Origin: Ruminococcus sp.
Lineage (GTDB): Bacteria; Bacillota; Clostridia; Oscillospirales; Ruminococcaceae
Length of the DNA stretch: 52,986 nucleotides
Direction: 5' to 3'
Assembly (NCBI RefSeq): GCF_016287535.1
Contig: NZ_JAEFAJ010000020.1
Span: 1 to 52,986, forward strand
Under the pieces are notes generated by a model. It saw only the letters and a list, made by a program, of their open reading frames with translations. It ran no database searches and had not been told where the DNA came from. Both the position numbers and the translations under genes were made by a program. Numbering within the stretch: the first letter of the stretch is position 1; each line of letters starts with the position of its first letter. Of this stretch, positions 1 through 7,401 are shown in pieces.

Positions 1-99
1 CATAGAAATAGTTTTGTCAAGTAATAAAACTAACCCCTTTCATTTGTAATTTTTTCATGTTTTCTATTCTCAATAACTTATTTTAACTTATTGTCTATG

Positions 100-172
100 G
101 CTCGGTCCACAGTGCTAAACGATGAAAATCGTTTGGGCCGAATTCTCCGCTCTTCGTGAGCGGAATTTTTTT
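100..172 (+). ncRNA. Possible small structured RNA ending in a terminator
   Basis: Two consecutive hairpins are visible. The first has an outer stem CGGTCC (103-108) pairing with GGGCCG (135-140), an internal loop on the 5' side, and an inner stem AAACGAT (117-123) with ATCGTTT (128-134) closed by a GAAA loop. The second, TCCGCTC (146-152) with GAGCGGA (158-164), is followed by a run of seven T and looks like a Rho-independent terminator. This is either a short non-coding RNA or the 3' end of a transcript that begins left of the window. I do not recognise it as a known riboswitch or RNA family. Confidence 0.3.
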
Positions 173-209
173 ACATTGTGAAACTTGCGTGAAAGATTAT
201 ATAATCCGC

Positions 210-238
210 TTGACAAATTCTATAATCCGTGTTAATAT
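210..238 (+). promoter_or_regulatory. Promoter of the RHH gene
   Basis: TTGACA (210-215), 17 bp spacer, TAATAT (233-238), located 32 bp before the ATG at 270. It probably also reads into clpB, because no terminator lies between the two genes. Confidence 0.7.
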
Positions 239-269
239 GTATATAACACAGAAGGGAAGTGATGTACAA

Positions 270-914
270 ATGAAAAGAAGTGTGTACAGCCTTGTTCTTA
301 TGGACGATGTAATAAAGGCTGTGGACGAGCAGGCGTACCGCCTCGGTACGAGCCGCTCAAACCTAATAAATCAGATACTTGCAGAGCATCTTTCCTGCGT
401 CACGCCGGAAATGCGTATGCGTGAGATATTCGATCAGGTGGCAGAGCTGGTGAGCAGCAGCTTCAGGATACAGGAGCAGCGGTCACCGTCACTCATGACT
501 GTACGTACAGCTTTGGAGTATAAGTACAGACCGACCATAAACTATAAGGTGGAGCTTGAAAGGTCGCCAAAGGAGTACATCGGGACCCTGAGAGTAAATA
601 TACGTACACAGAGCGTTCAGCTCATTGATATGTTTCACAGCTTTTTCGCCTACAGGGCAAAGCTTGAAAACGCCTATCTTTCAAGGCTCGGCATAAACAG
701 CTACAGCTGCGAGATCGGCGACGGAAGCTTTTCACGCCGTCTTATCAATACCGGAGCGCTTTCCGGTGAAAAGGCGGGAGAGGCTATAGGTGAGTATATC
801 AAGGATCTCGACCATGCTGTAAAGACTTATTTTGCGGCTCCCTCAGAATTCGGAGAGAATGCTCCTCTCCTTGAAAGAAATTATAGGGAGCTCCTCGGAC
901 GTTATATCATTTAG
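270..914 (+). CDS. Ribbon-helix-helix (CopG/Arc-like) DNA-binding protein
   Basis: A 214-residue protein. The start at 270 is preferred over an in-frame upstream ATG at 156 because it has a GAAGGGAAGTGA ribosome-binding site and lies after a good promoter, whereas 156 falls inside the upstream terminator hairpin. The first ~45 residues (MKRSVYSLVL, then an Asp/Ala helix and a GTSRSNLINQIL helix) match a ribbon-helix-helix fold: one beta strand followed by two helices with the G-x-S/T-R-S-x-x-I/L-x turn. The remaining ~165 residues are an unfamiliar domain that could sense a ligand or form oligomers. It sits 54 bp upstream of clpB on the same strand with no terminator between, so it may be a local regulator of that chaperone. 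This regulatory role is inferred; the known Firmicute regulators CtsR and HrcA look different. Confidence 0.6.
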   Translation: MKRSVYSLVLMDDVIKAVDEQAYRLGTSRSNLINQILAEHLSCVTPEMRMREIFDQVAELVSSSFRIQEQRSPSLMTVRTALEYKYRPTINYKVELERSPKEYIGTLRVNIRTQSVQLIDMFHSFFAYRAKLENAYLSRLGINSYSCEIGDGSFSRRLINTGALSGEKAGEAIGEYIKDLDHAVKTYFAAPSEFGENAPLLERNYRELLGRYII

Positions 915-968
915 GTGAACGAAGAAAGTAAGGATAGATATGAATTACTGTGACAGGAGGATAATGTT

Positions 969-3566
969 ATGAATGCAGAGAAATTGACTCAGAAGTCCGT
1001 TGACGCCGTAAGAAAGGCTCAGAGTATTGCTGTTATGCAGTCGAATTCAGTTATAGAGCCTCTTCATCTGCTTGCCGGACTTGTAAGACAGGAGAACGGC
1101 CTTATACCGCAGCTCCTGAAAAAGATGAATATAGATGAGGATATCTTTGACAGCGAGATCGAGAAGAAGATAAACGGTCTGCCTAAGATAACCGGAAGCG
1201 GCAGAAGCAGCAATATCGGTATATCGGCAGAGTGCGACCGTGTGCTGACAAACGCCGAAAGTATAGCTTCCAATATGAAGGACGAGTTTGTATCAGTTGA
1301 GCACCTCATGCTTGCTCTTATAGACTGCAAGGACAGAGAGGTATCACAGCTTTTCAGCACCTTCAACATCACTAAGGACGGTTTCCTAAGCGCTCTTATG
1401 TCCGTAAGAGGAAATACCCGTGTTACTACGGAAAATCCTGAGGATACCTATGATGTACTGACGAAATACGGTCAGGAGCTTGTTGGTCTTGCCAGGCGAA
1501 ACAAGCTCGACCCTGTCATCGGACGTGACAGCGAGATACGAAATGTTATCCGCATACTCTCAAGAAAGACGAAAAACAATCCTGTCCTCATTGGTGAGCC
1601 GGGCGTCGGAAAAACTGCTATCGCAGAGGGACTTGCCCTGCGTATCGTGGCCGGCGATGTCCCGGACAGTCTCAAGGACAGAAAGGTCTTCTCCCTTGAT
1701 ATGGGTGCTCTCGTCGCAGGAGCAAAGTACAGAGGAGAGTTCGAAGAGCGTCTGAAGGCTGTACTCAATGAGATCAAGAACAGCAACGGTCAGATACTAT
1801 TATTTATAGATGAGCTGCATACTATCGTCGGCGCAGGCAAGACTGACGGAGCTATGGACGCAGGAAACCTTCTGAAGCCTATGCTGGCAAGGGGCGAGCT
1901 CCACTGTATCGGCGCTACGACCCTTAACGAGTACCGTCAGTACATCGAGAAGGATCCTGCCCTCGAAAGACGTTTTCAGCCTGTTATGGTGGACGAGCCC
2001 AGCGTTGAGGATACTATTTCTATCCTCCGTGGTCTGAAGGAGCGCTATGAGGTCTTCCACGGCGTCAAGATAAGCGATAATGCGCTTATCTCCGCGGCTG
2101 TGCTCTCAAACAGATATATAACCGACAGGTTCCTTCCAGACAAGGCTATTGACCTTATTGATGAAGCCTGTGCAACTATCCGTACAGAAATGGACTCCAT
2201 GCCTACCGAGCTTGACGTTATCTCACGCAAGATAGTTCAGCTGGAAATTGAAGAAGCGGCACTAAAAAAAGAAAGTGACAATATCTCTCAGGAGCACCTT
2301 GAAGAGATACAGAAGGAGCTTGCAGAGCTCCGTGAGAAGTTCAACAGCATGAAGGCAAAGTGGGAGAACGAAAAGAATGACATCTCCGCTGTGCAGAAGC
2401 TCCGTGAGGAGATAGAGCGCACAGGCGGCGAGATAGACAAGGCAGAGCGTGAGTACGACCTCAACAAAGCGGCAGAGCTCAAATACGGCAAGCTGCCTCA
2501 GCTGCAGAAGGAGCTGGAAGAGCTTGAAAAGCAGGCTGAACATGATATCGAGAACGGCAGACTGCTCCGTGACAAGGTAACTGAGGACGAAATAGCAAAG
2601 ATAGTATGCCGCTGGACAGGTATACCGGTATCCAAGCTCATGGAGGGCGAAAAGGAAAAGATACTGGGTCTGGAAGGACTTCTTCACAAGAGAGTCATCG
2701 GACAGGACGAAGCGGTAACAAAGGTAAGCGAGGCTATACTCCGTTCACGTGCGGGCATACAGGCTCCTGACAGACCTATTGGCTCATTCCTCTTCCTCGG
2801 TCCTACAGGCGTGGGTAAAACAGAGCTTGCAAAGGCACTCTCGGAGATACTTTTCGACGACGAGAGAAATATCATACGTATCGACATGAGCGAATACATG
2901 GAGAAGTTCAGCGTCAGCCGTCTGATAGGAGCGCCTCCCGGCTATGTAGGCTACGACGAGGGCGGTCAGCTCACGGAAGCGGTACGCAGAAAGCCGTATT
3001 CAGTTGTGCTCTTCGACGAGATTGAAAAGGCTCACCCCGATGTGTTCAATATACTTCTGCAGGTGCTTGACGATGGACGTATAACCGATTCTCAGGGCAG
3101 GACAGTTGACTTCAAGAATACTATAATCATACTCACTTCAAACCTCGGTTCGCCTTATATACTTGAGGGTATAGACGCAAACGGCGAGATAACCGACGAG
3201 GCGAGAGCTCAGGTGGAAGGTCTGCTCAAAACACAATTCCGTCCGGAGTTTCTCAACCGTCTTGACGAGATAATCTTCTACAAGCCTCTGGCTAAGACTG
3301 AGATAATAAAGATTGTAGACCTTATGCTTGCTGATCTGCAGAAGCGTCTTGACGACAAGCATATACGCATAAACGTAAGCGAAGCTGCCAAGAATTATAT
3401 CGTTGAGTGCGGCTACGATCCTAACTTCGGCGCAAGACCGCTGAGAAGATTCATACAGCGCAACGTGGAAACACTTGCGGCTAAGCGTATCATCGGCGGC
3501 AATCTTGCGGCAGGAGATGTCATTGACATCGACCTTGACGAGAATGGTAAGCTTGTGGCTGACTGA
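969..3566 (+). CDS. clpB: ATP-dependent disaggregase ClpB
   Basis: An 865-residue Hsp100 AAA+ chaperone. With DnaK it extracts and refolds aggregated proteins after stress, acting as a cytoplasmic hexamer. Domains in order: N-terminal Clp repeat domain (residues ~1-145); first AAA+ module with Walker A GEPGVGKT at 209-216; a long coiled-coil middle domain rich in Glu/Lys (~400-525), which separates ClpB from ClpA and ClpC; second AAA+ module with Walker A GPTGVGKT at 611-618; and a C-terminal small domain with the GARPLRR sensor-2 motif. Length is normal for the family. The start has a strong GACAGGAGG site. No CIRCE inverted repeat or CtsR heptad is visible upstream, so the usual heat-shock operators seem absent here and the RHH gene upstream is the alternative regulatory candidate. 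Confidence 0.97.
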   Translation: MNAEKLTQKSVDAVRKAQSIAVMQSNSVIEPLHLLAGLVRQENGLIPQLLKKMNIDEDIFDSEIEKKINGLPKITGSGRSSNIGISAECDRVLTNAESIASNMKDEFVSVEHLMLALIDCKDREVSQLFSTFNITKDGFLSALMSVRGNTRVTTENPEDTYDVLTKYGQELVGLARRNKLDPVIGRDSEIRNVIRILSRKTKNNPVLIGEPGVGKTAIAEGLALRIVAGDVPDSLKDRKVFSLDMGALVAGAKYRGEFEERLKAVLNEIKNSNGQILLFIDELHTIVGAGKTDGAMDAGNLLKPMLARGELHCIGATTLNEYRQYIEKDPALERRFQPVMVDEPSVEDTISILRGLKERYEVFHGVKISDNALISAAVLSNRYITDRFLPDKAIDLIDEACATIRTEMDSMPTELDVISRKIVQLEIEEAALKKESDNISQEHLEEIQKELAELREKFNSMKAKWENEKNDISAVQKLREEIERTGGEIDKAEREYDLNKAAELKYGKLPQLQKELEELEKQAEHDIENGRLLRDKVTEDEIAKIVCRWTGIPVSKLMEGEKEKILGLEGLLHKRVIGQDEAVTKVSEAILRSRAGIQAPDRPIGSFLFLGPTGVGKTELAKALSEILFDDERNIIRIDMSEYMEKFSVSRLIGAPPGYVGYDEGGQLTEAVRRKPYSVVLFDEIEKAHPDVFNILLQVLDDGRITDSQGRTVDFKNTIIILTSNLGSPYILEGIDANGEITDEARAQVEGLLKTQFRPEFLNRLDEIIFYKPLAKTEIIKIVDLMLADLQKRLDDKHIRINVSEAAKNYIVECGYDPNFGARPLRRFIQRNVETLAAKRIIGGNLAAGDVIDIDLDENGKLVAD

Positions 3567-3664
3567 GGAACCGTCAATTAATTTCCTTATCTAAAAGGCA
3601 AAAGCAATAAAGGAATCAATTGGAAAAGCTGATTTTTTGAAGTTCTGTGTTTTGCACAAAAATG

Positions 3665-3712
3665 ACGGCTCTGATTTGTACTATATTACAGTTCAGAGCC
3701 GTTTTCTCTTTT
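3665..3712 (+). terminator. Terminator after clpB
   Basis: Ten-base-pair stem ACGGCTCTGA (3665-3674) with TCAGAGCCGT (3693-3702), followed by TTTCTCTTTT. Confidence 0.75.
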
Positions 3713-4031
3713 GTAAAAGGTTTGCATTCAGTGCGCAGATCCCCTTTAAATGACCATATGACGCGAAAAAAACTGCTTTTGAGAAATGCTGTTCACATAG
3801 TGTTGCAGATATGTATTTTTTTAAATTGGTCAACAACTTTTTGGATCTTCCGGGAGCCTGAAATCCTTTATATTTCGGAATATATCAGCTGTTTTATACT
3901 ATATGTATTATATTTTGTAACCACAAATTTTTTCTGTAACGGAAAATAGGCAAATTCTATGTCTGATTTGAATAAAAAACACCTTGCAAATGGCTGTATA
4001 TACGTCAATTTGTCTTTTTTTCATGAATTAC
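3713..4031. other. Gene-free A+T-rich stretch before HU
   Basis: No convincing gene. A 100-codon open frame (3647-3949) overlaps the clpB terminator, lacks a ribosome-binding site and has no recognisable domain, so it is treated as chance. The only clear signal in the gap is the HU promoter at its right edge. Confidence 0.5.
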
Positions 4032-4060
4032 TTGACAAATTGGAATAATGGGTATATAAT
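4032..4060 (+). promoter_or_regulatory. Consensus promoter of HU
   Basis: A perfect TTGACA (4032-4037), 17 bp spacer, perfect TATAAT (4055-4060). This suggests very strong constitutive expression, as expected for a major nucleoid protein. Confidence 0.9.
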
Positions 4061-4096
4061 TCAATTGTAAAATCTTATTTATGGAGGATTCTAACC

Positions 4097-4372
4097 ATGA
4101 CAAAAACAGAATTAATCAGTGCAGTAGCTGACAAGGCTGACTTCACTAAGAAGAACGCTGAGACTGCTGTAAACGCAATCATCTCAACAATCACAGACGC
4201 TCTCGCTGGCGGTGAGAAGGTTTCTATCGTTGGATTTGGTACTTTTGAGGTTCGTGACCGTAAGGCAAAGCAGGTCATCAATCCTCAGACAAAGAAGATG
4301 ATGACAGCTCCTGCTTCAAAGGCACCTGCTTTCAAGGCTGGCCAGGCACTCAAGAACGCTGTAAACAAGTAA
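4097..4372 (+). CDS. hup: HU family DNA-binding protein
   Basis: A 91-residue histone-like protein that binds and bends DNA as a dimer and helps compact the nucleoid. Normal HU length, beginning MTKTELISAVADKA. The central GFGTFEVRDRKAK segment is the signature leading into the DNA-gripping arm, and it is followed by NPQTKKM and the C-terminal helix. ATGGAGGATT provides the ribosome-binding site. It lies 19 bp upstream of a Lys-Ala-Pro-rich basic protein and both share the strong promoter at 4032, so the two nucleoid-type proteins are probably co-expressed. Confidence 0.95.
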   Translation: MTKTELISAVADKADFTKKNAETAVNAIISTITDALAGGEKVSIVGFGTFEVRDRKAKQVINPQTKKMMTAPASKAPAFKAGQALKNAVNK

Positions 4373-4391
4373 TTCTAAGGAGGATACTATC

Positions 4392-4847
4392 ATGCCAGAT
4401 AACAAGACTGCAGAAAAGAAAGTAGTAGAAACAGCTGCTGCTCCTGCTGAGGAGAAGAAGGCTCCCGCTGCTAAGACAGCTGCTGCTAAGAAGCCTGCTG
4501 AAAAGAAGGCTGCAGCTAAGAAGCCCGCAGCTAAGAAGCCTGCTGCTAAGAAGCCCGCAGCTAAGAAGCCTGCTGCTAAAAAGCCAGCTGCTAAAAAGCC
4601 TGCTGCTGCTAAGAAGCCGGCTGCTAAAAAGCCTGCTGCTAAGAAGACTGCTGCAGCTGCCGTAGACAGCAAGGTAGTTATTCAGGCAATGGGTTCAGAG
4701 GTTAGCACAGCTGACCTTATTGCAAAGGCTACAAAGGCTTCAGGCGTTAAGAAGGCCGACAAGGTAGACATCTACATCAGACCTGATGTAAACAGAGTTT
4801 ACTATGTTGTTAACGGCGATATCCTTGGCGATTTTAATCTCTTCTAA
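4392..4847 (+). CDS. Lys/Ala/Pro-rich basic protein with C-terminal DUF6465-like domain
   Basis: A 151-residue protein with an AAGGAGG site. Residues ~20-90 are an acid-poor, lysine-alanine tract dominated by tandem KKPAA units, resembling histone H1 tails and the repeat tails of some bacterial HU proteins. Residues ~95-151 form a compact domain (KADKVDIYIRPDVNRVYYVV, then NGDILGDFNLF) that I associate with the Firmicute DUF6465 family. I infer a nucleic-acid- or polyanion-binding role from the charge and from co-transcription with HU. The function of the C-terminal domain is unknown. The repeat DNA is near-identical from unit to unit, so copy number could vary between strains. Confidence 0.75.
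   Translation: MPDNKTAEKKVVETAAAPAEEKKAPAAKTAAAKKPAEKKAAAKKPAAKKPAAKKPAAKKPAAKKPAAKKPAAAKKPAAKKPAAKKTAAAAVDSKVVIQAMGSEVSTADLIAKATKASGVKKADKVDIYIRPDVNRVYYVVNGDILGDFNLF
4479..4655 (+). repeat. Tandem 15-bp coding repeats (KKPAA units)
   Basis: Roughly ten head-to-tail copies of a 15-bp unit of the form AAGAAGCCTGCTGCT encode KKPAA. Third-position changes (GCT/GCA, CCT/CCC) are the main differences between copies. One unit carries an extra alanine codon. Confidence 0.85.
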
Positions 4848-4854
4848 GAACGAT

Positions 4855-4882
4855 AAGCTCCGCTTTATGCGGAGCTTTTTTG
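4855..4882 (+). terminator. Terminator of the HU operon
   Basis: AAGCTCCGC (4855-4863) pairs with GCGGAGCTT (4869-4877) with a 5-base loop, followed by a T run. Confidence 0.85.
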
Positions 4883-4892
4883 CGTGTAACGA

Positions 4893-4929
4893 AAGTCTCT
4901 CCATAAGCCTGGTGCTTATGGAGAGACTT
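4893..4929 (-). terminator. Long inverted repeat, probable terminator of the minus-strand dockerin gene
   Basis: A perfect 16-bp stem, 4893-4908 with 4914-4929, around a 5-base loop. It lies 38 bp beyond the stop codon of the gene ending at 4967. The T tail on the minus strand is weak, so it may work as an RNA-stabilising hairpin rather than a strict terminator. Confidence 0.6.
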
Positions 4930-4966
4930 TATCTTATCTATATCATGTTTTCTTTCTCACAACTTT

Positions 4967-7030
4967 TTAACTGAGTCCGAGGAGTTTGTTCTGTATGAGC
5001 TGTGCGTCGAGTACGGTTATACCGTCACCGTTCTGGTCTGCGAGAGCAAATCCTCTTTTTGTCATGCACCTTGCGTCCATTCCTCCGATTCCGTACTTGT
5101 TGGGATTGGCGAGTGCCTGCATTATCAGTACGGCGTCAGCCATATCTACGGAGCCGTCAGCGTTTGCGTCACCGTTTTCACCGCCGTATTTTACTATATC
5201 AAGGTCGCCGAAATAGATGTAATAGTTTTTCGGATTGATACAAAGAACGCCCGATACTGAATCGCCCTCTTGTATGCCGCCCTCTATCTCATAACCTGCG
5301 TGCATATATGCGTCCATATCTATGCTGAAAGCCTCCATGCCCTTCAGCTTGAAACCGTGACTTGTTGTGCCGTATCCAAAGGTCTCTACCTCTGCATTGT
5401 CTATGCGTATGAACTCTGAATGTTTGTCAGCAGGGTTTATATATATTCTGAAAGTAAAGGATTCAAAGTCGTAGAGCTCTTTTTCGCTCTGCTCGCCTTT
5501 TACTTTGAGAGTGATCATAGTAGAGCCTCTCTTGCCTATCTTTACCGTATAAGCATTACCGCCGATGAGCGTCGGGAACTGGTCAGCAGTATATTTTTTG
5601 CCTGTGAGGCTGGATATTGTTATGTATTCGGGAGCTATATCTTCAACCTCCCATACATAATCAGTCTTTAAATATTCAGCGTTGCCCTTGTTGGAATGTC
5701 TCATTACAGAGTGGTAAGCGTTGATGACAAGTCCGCTGAGGTCAAGCTCTTCGCCTTCGTCGTAGATGGTCTTTGTTGGAAGAGTTTTTACGCCGTCAAA
5801 GTGATCGACGCCTGTGCCGTACATCCATACCTCAGGCTCTTCCGAAGTCGTTATTTCCGGATCGGAAGCTATGATCTGGATAGTTACAGTGGGATCAAAT
5901 GCACAGCCTCTTGCGTGGACGGATACTGACGCTTCGCCTTCCTTAAGAGCCTTGACGTCAAAGTAATTATTGCCGTTTTCGTAGATTATTTCTATAAGGT
6001 CTGATGATGAGTATACAGAACCGCCTGTTGTCTCACCAGTGGGGTGACTGAAGTTTATTCGCCTTACCTCGCCCACTTTCATGGGTGACTTGTCGTAATC
6101 CACCTGTGTCATATAGTCGATGTGGACTGTTGTGGTGGTTACAGGCATAGTAGTTGGCATTACGGTGTCAGTTGTAGATGAAGCTGCGACCCTGAAGCTT
6201 ACATAGCCTGTGAAGGGACAGCCGCCCTCGTTTATCGAAAGATTTGCAACGCCTTCTTTAAGGGCTGTAACCCTGAATGTACCGCTGCCCTTGGTGTATT
6301 CAACTGATACGGTATCAGATGTGGCTTTTACGGAGCCGCCGTTTACTTCCATTGTCTTGGGATTGTAGAAGCGTCCCTCTCTTGTTTCGCCCACCTTCAT
6401 TTCGGAAGTGTCAAATTCAACTGTGGGGGCATAGCACTCGATAACTGTTGTAGTTGAGGCCGTGTATGTGGTATTTGTCCAGACCGCTGTTGTTGTGGTA
6501 CCCTTGGGTGTTCCTGACATAACAGCGGAAGTGCCGTTGACTATGATGACGTTGCCGTCGGCATCAACAATACGACCGGAAGTATCCGTCATTACCGGCT
6601 GTGCAGTGACAGGGGGAGTACTGACAGTAGTGGTGGTGGTCGTTGTTCTGTTCGGATCGGCAGTTGTCGTCGTCATAAGAACGCCGTTGCTGTAAGCCAT
6701 ATAGGTGAAGCTGTTGCGGTCGATATTGTTTTCGGCAGCGTAGTTCAGCAGCTCGATATAGTCCTCCTCGTTCAGATCGAACTCTATCACTACCTGATCG
6801 GGATACTGAGGATATTTGCCGGGTTCGGCACAGGTGATATTCAAGCCCTTTTCCGCGATAAACTGATCGAACATCCCGCGTATCAGGGAAAGATCGGTGA
6901 TCCTGCCCTCATCTGAAAGGGCGGTGGGGGAGGCTACGCCCTCAGCGTTTACGTATACGGGAGCACAGGTAAGTGATGTCAGTCCCATTGCCAGTGAAGT
7001 AAATAGCGTAATTATCCTTCTTTTCAGCAT
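4967..7030 (-). CDS. Secreted dockerin protein without a recognised catalytic domain
   Basis: A 687-residue protein with an AAAGGAGG ribosome-binding site eight bases before the ATG. Residues 1-29 are a signal peptide with likely cleavage after VNA. A ~90-residue N-terminal domain follows, then threonine-rich linkers (~115-200). Two homologous Ig-like/BIG2-type modules come next (~203-283 and ~308-392), each with the pattern 'MKVGE.R ... GGSV ... G...F.V.ALKEG'. A ~210-residue beta-rich region follows, and a dockerin occupies ~618-687 (GDANADGSVDMADAVLIMQ, ANPNKYG, then DQNGDGITVLDAQLIQ). The dockerin should bind a cohesin and place the protein in a cellulosome. No glycosidase, lyase or esterase motif was found. 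A structural, substrate-binding or unknown-enzyme role is possible. Its dockerin is the most divergent of the four in the window. Confidence 0.8.
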   Translation of the reverse strand: MLKRRIITLFTSLAMGLTSLTCAPVYVNAEGVASPTALSDEGRITDLSLIRGMFDQFIAEKGLNITCAEPGKYPQYPDQVVIEFDLNEEDYIELLNYAAENNIDRNSFTYMAYSNGVLMTTTTADPNRTTTTTTTVSTPPVTAQPVMTDTSGRIVDADGNVIIVNGTSAVMSGTPKGTTTTAVWTNTTYTASTTTVIECYAPTVEFDTSEMKVGETREGRFYNPKTMEVNGGSVKATSDTVSVEYTKGSGTFRVTALKEGVANLSINEGGCPFTGYVSFRVAASSTTDTVMPTTMPVTTTTVHIDYMTQVDYDKSPMKVGEVRRINFSHPTGETTGGSVYSSSDLIEIIYENGNNYFDVKALKEGEASVSVHARGCAFDPTVTIQIIASDPEITTSEEPEVWMYGTGVDHFDGVKTLPTKTIYDEGEELDLSGLVINAYHSVMRHSNKGNAEYLKTDYVWEVEDIAPEYITISSLTGKKYTADQFPTLIGGNAYTVKIGKRGSTMITLKVKGEQSEKELYDFESFTFRIYINPADKHSEFIRIDNAEVETFGYGTTSHGFKLKGMEAFSIDMDAYMHAGYEIEGGIQEGDSVSGVLCINPKNYYIYFGDLDIVKYGGENGDANADGSVDMADAVLIMQALANPNKYGIGGMDARCMTKRGFALADQNGDGITVLDAQLIQNKLLGLS

Positions 7031-7401
7031 AATAATACCTCCTTTATGGTATGCTTTAAGATTCTTATCCGTCGTGAACGTATTGTTTCATCGGTTATAT
7101 TCAGTATTATGACCTCCTTTATTTATCGTTTCTACTTATTAGACGTATGAGGAAGTGAATTCTCTCACAATATTCCAAAAAAATTTTGAAATTTCATGTT
7201 TTTATCCTTAGAAGCTTATTATGTAGCTTTTTATGTATGATATGCTGCCGTAATAGCTGAAAAGTGCATTTTATGAGCGCTAAACGCCATTGAAAAGTAC
7301 ATTTGCACGTTATATAATATATAGTGAAGATGTATGCAGCCGCTGCACTGGCTGCGTGTCAGGAATATCGAAAAACAACCGCATATAAGGAGGATAAAAA
7401 C
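7031..7401. promoter_or_regulatory. Divergent intergenic region with GH26 promoter and a short direct repeat
   Basis: On the plus strand TTGAAA (7290-7295), 17 bp, TATAAT (7313-7318) is a good promoter for the mannanase. A motif GAAAAGTRCATTT occurs twice, starting near 7259 and 7292; the second copy overlaps the -35 box, so it may be a regulator site. On the minus strand two AAAGGAGGT sequences precede the dockerin gene; the one near 7035-7043 serves its ATG. No clear minus-strand promoter was identified. Confidence 0.6.

Noticed and set aside
3647..3949. 100-codon open frame between clpB and HU
   Set aside because: Overlaps the clpB terminator, no ribosome-binding site, no recognisable domain, A+T-rich composition like intergenic DNA.
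4316..4672. Minus-strand frame rich in Ala/Gly/Phe across the KKPAA repeats
   Set aside because: It is only the reverse reading of the tandem repeat and has no start signal.
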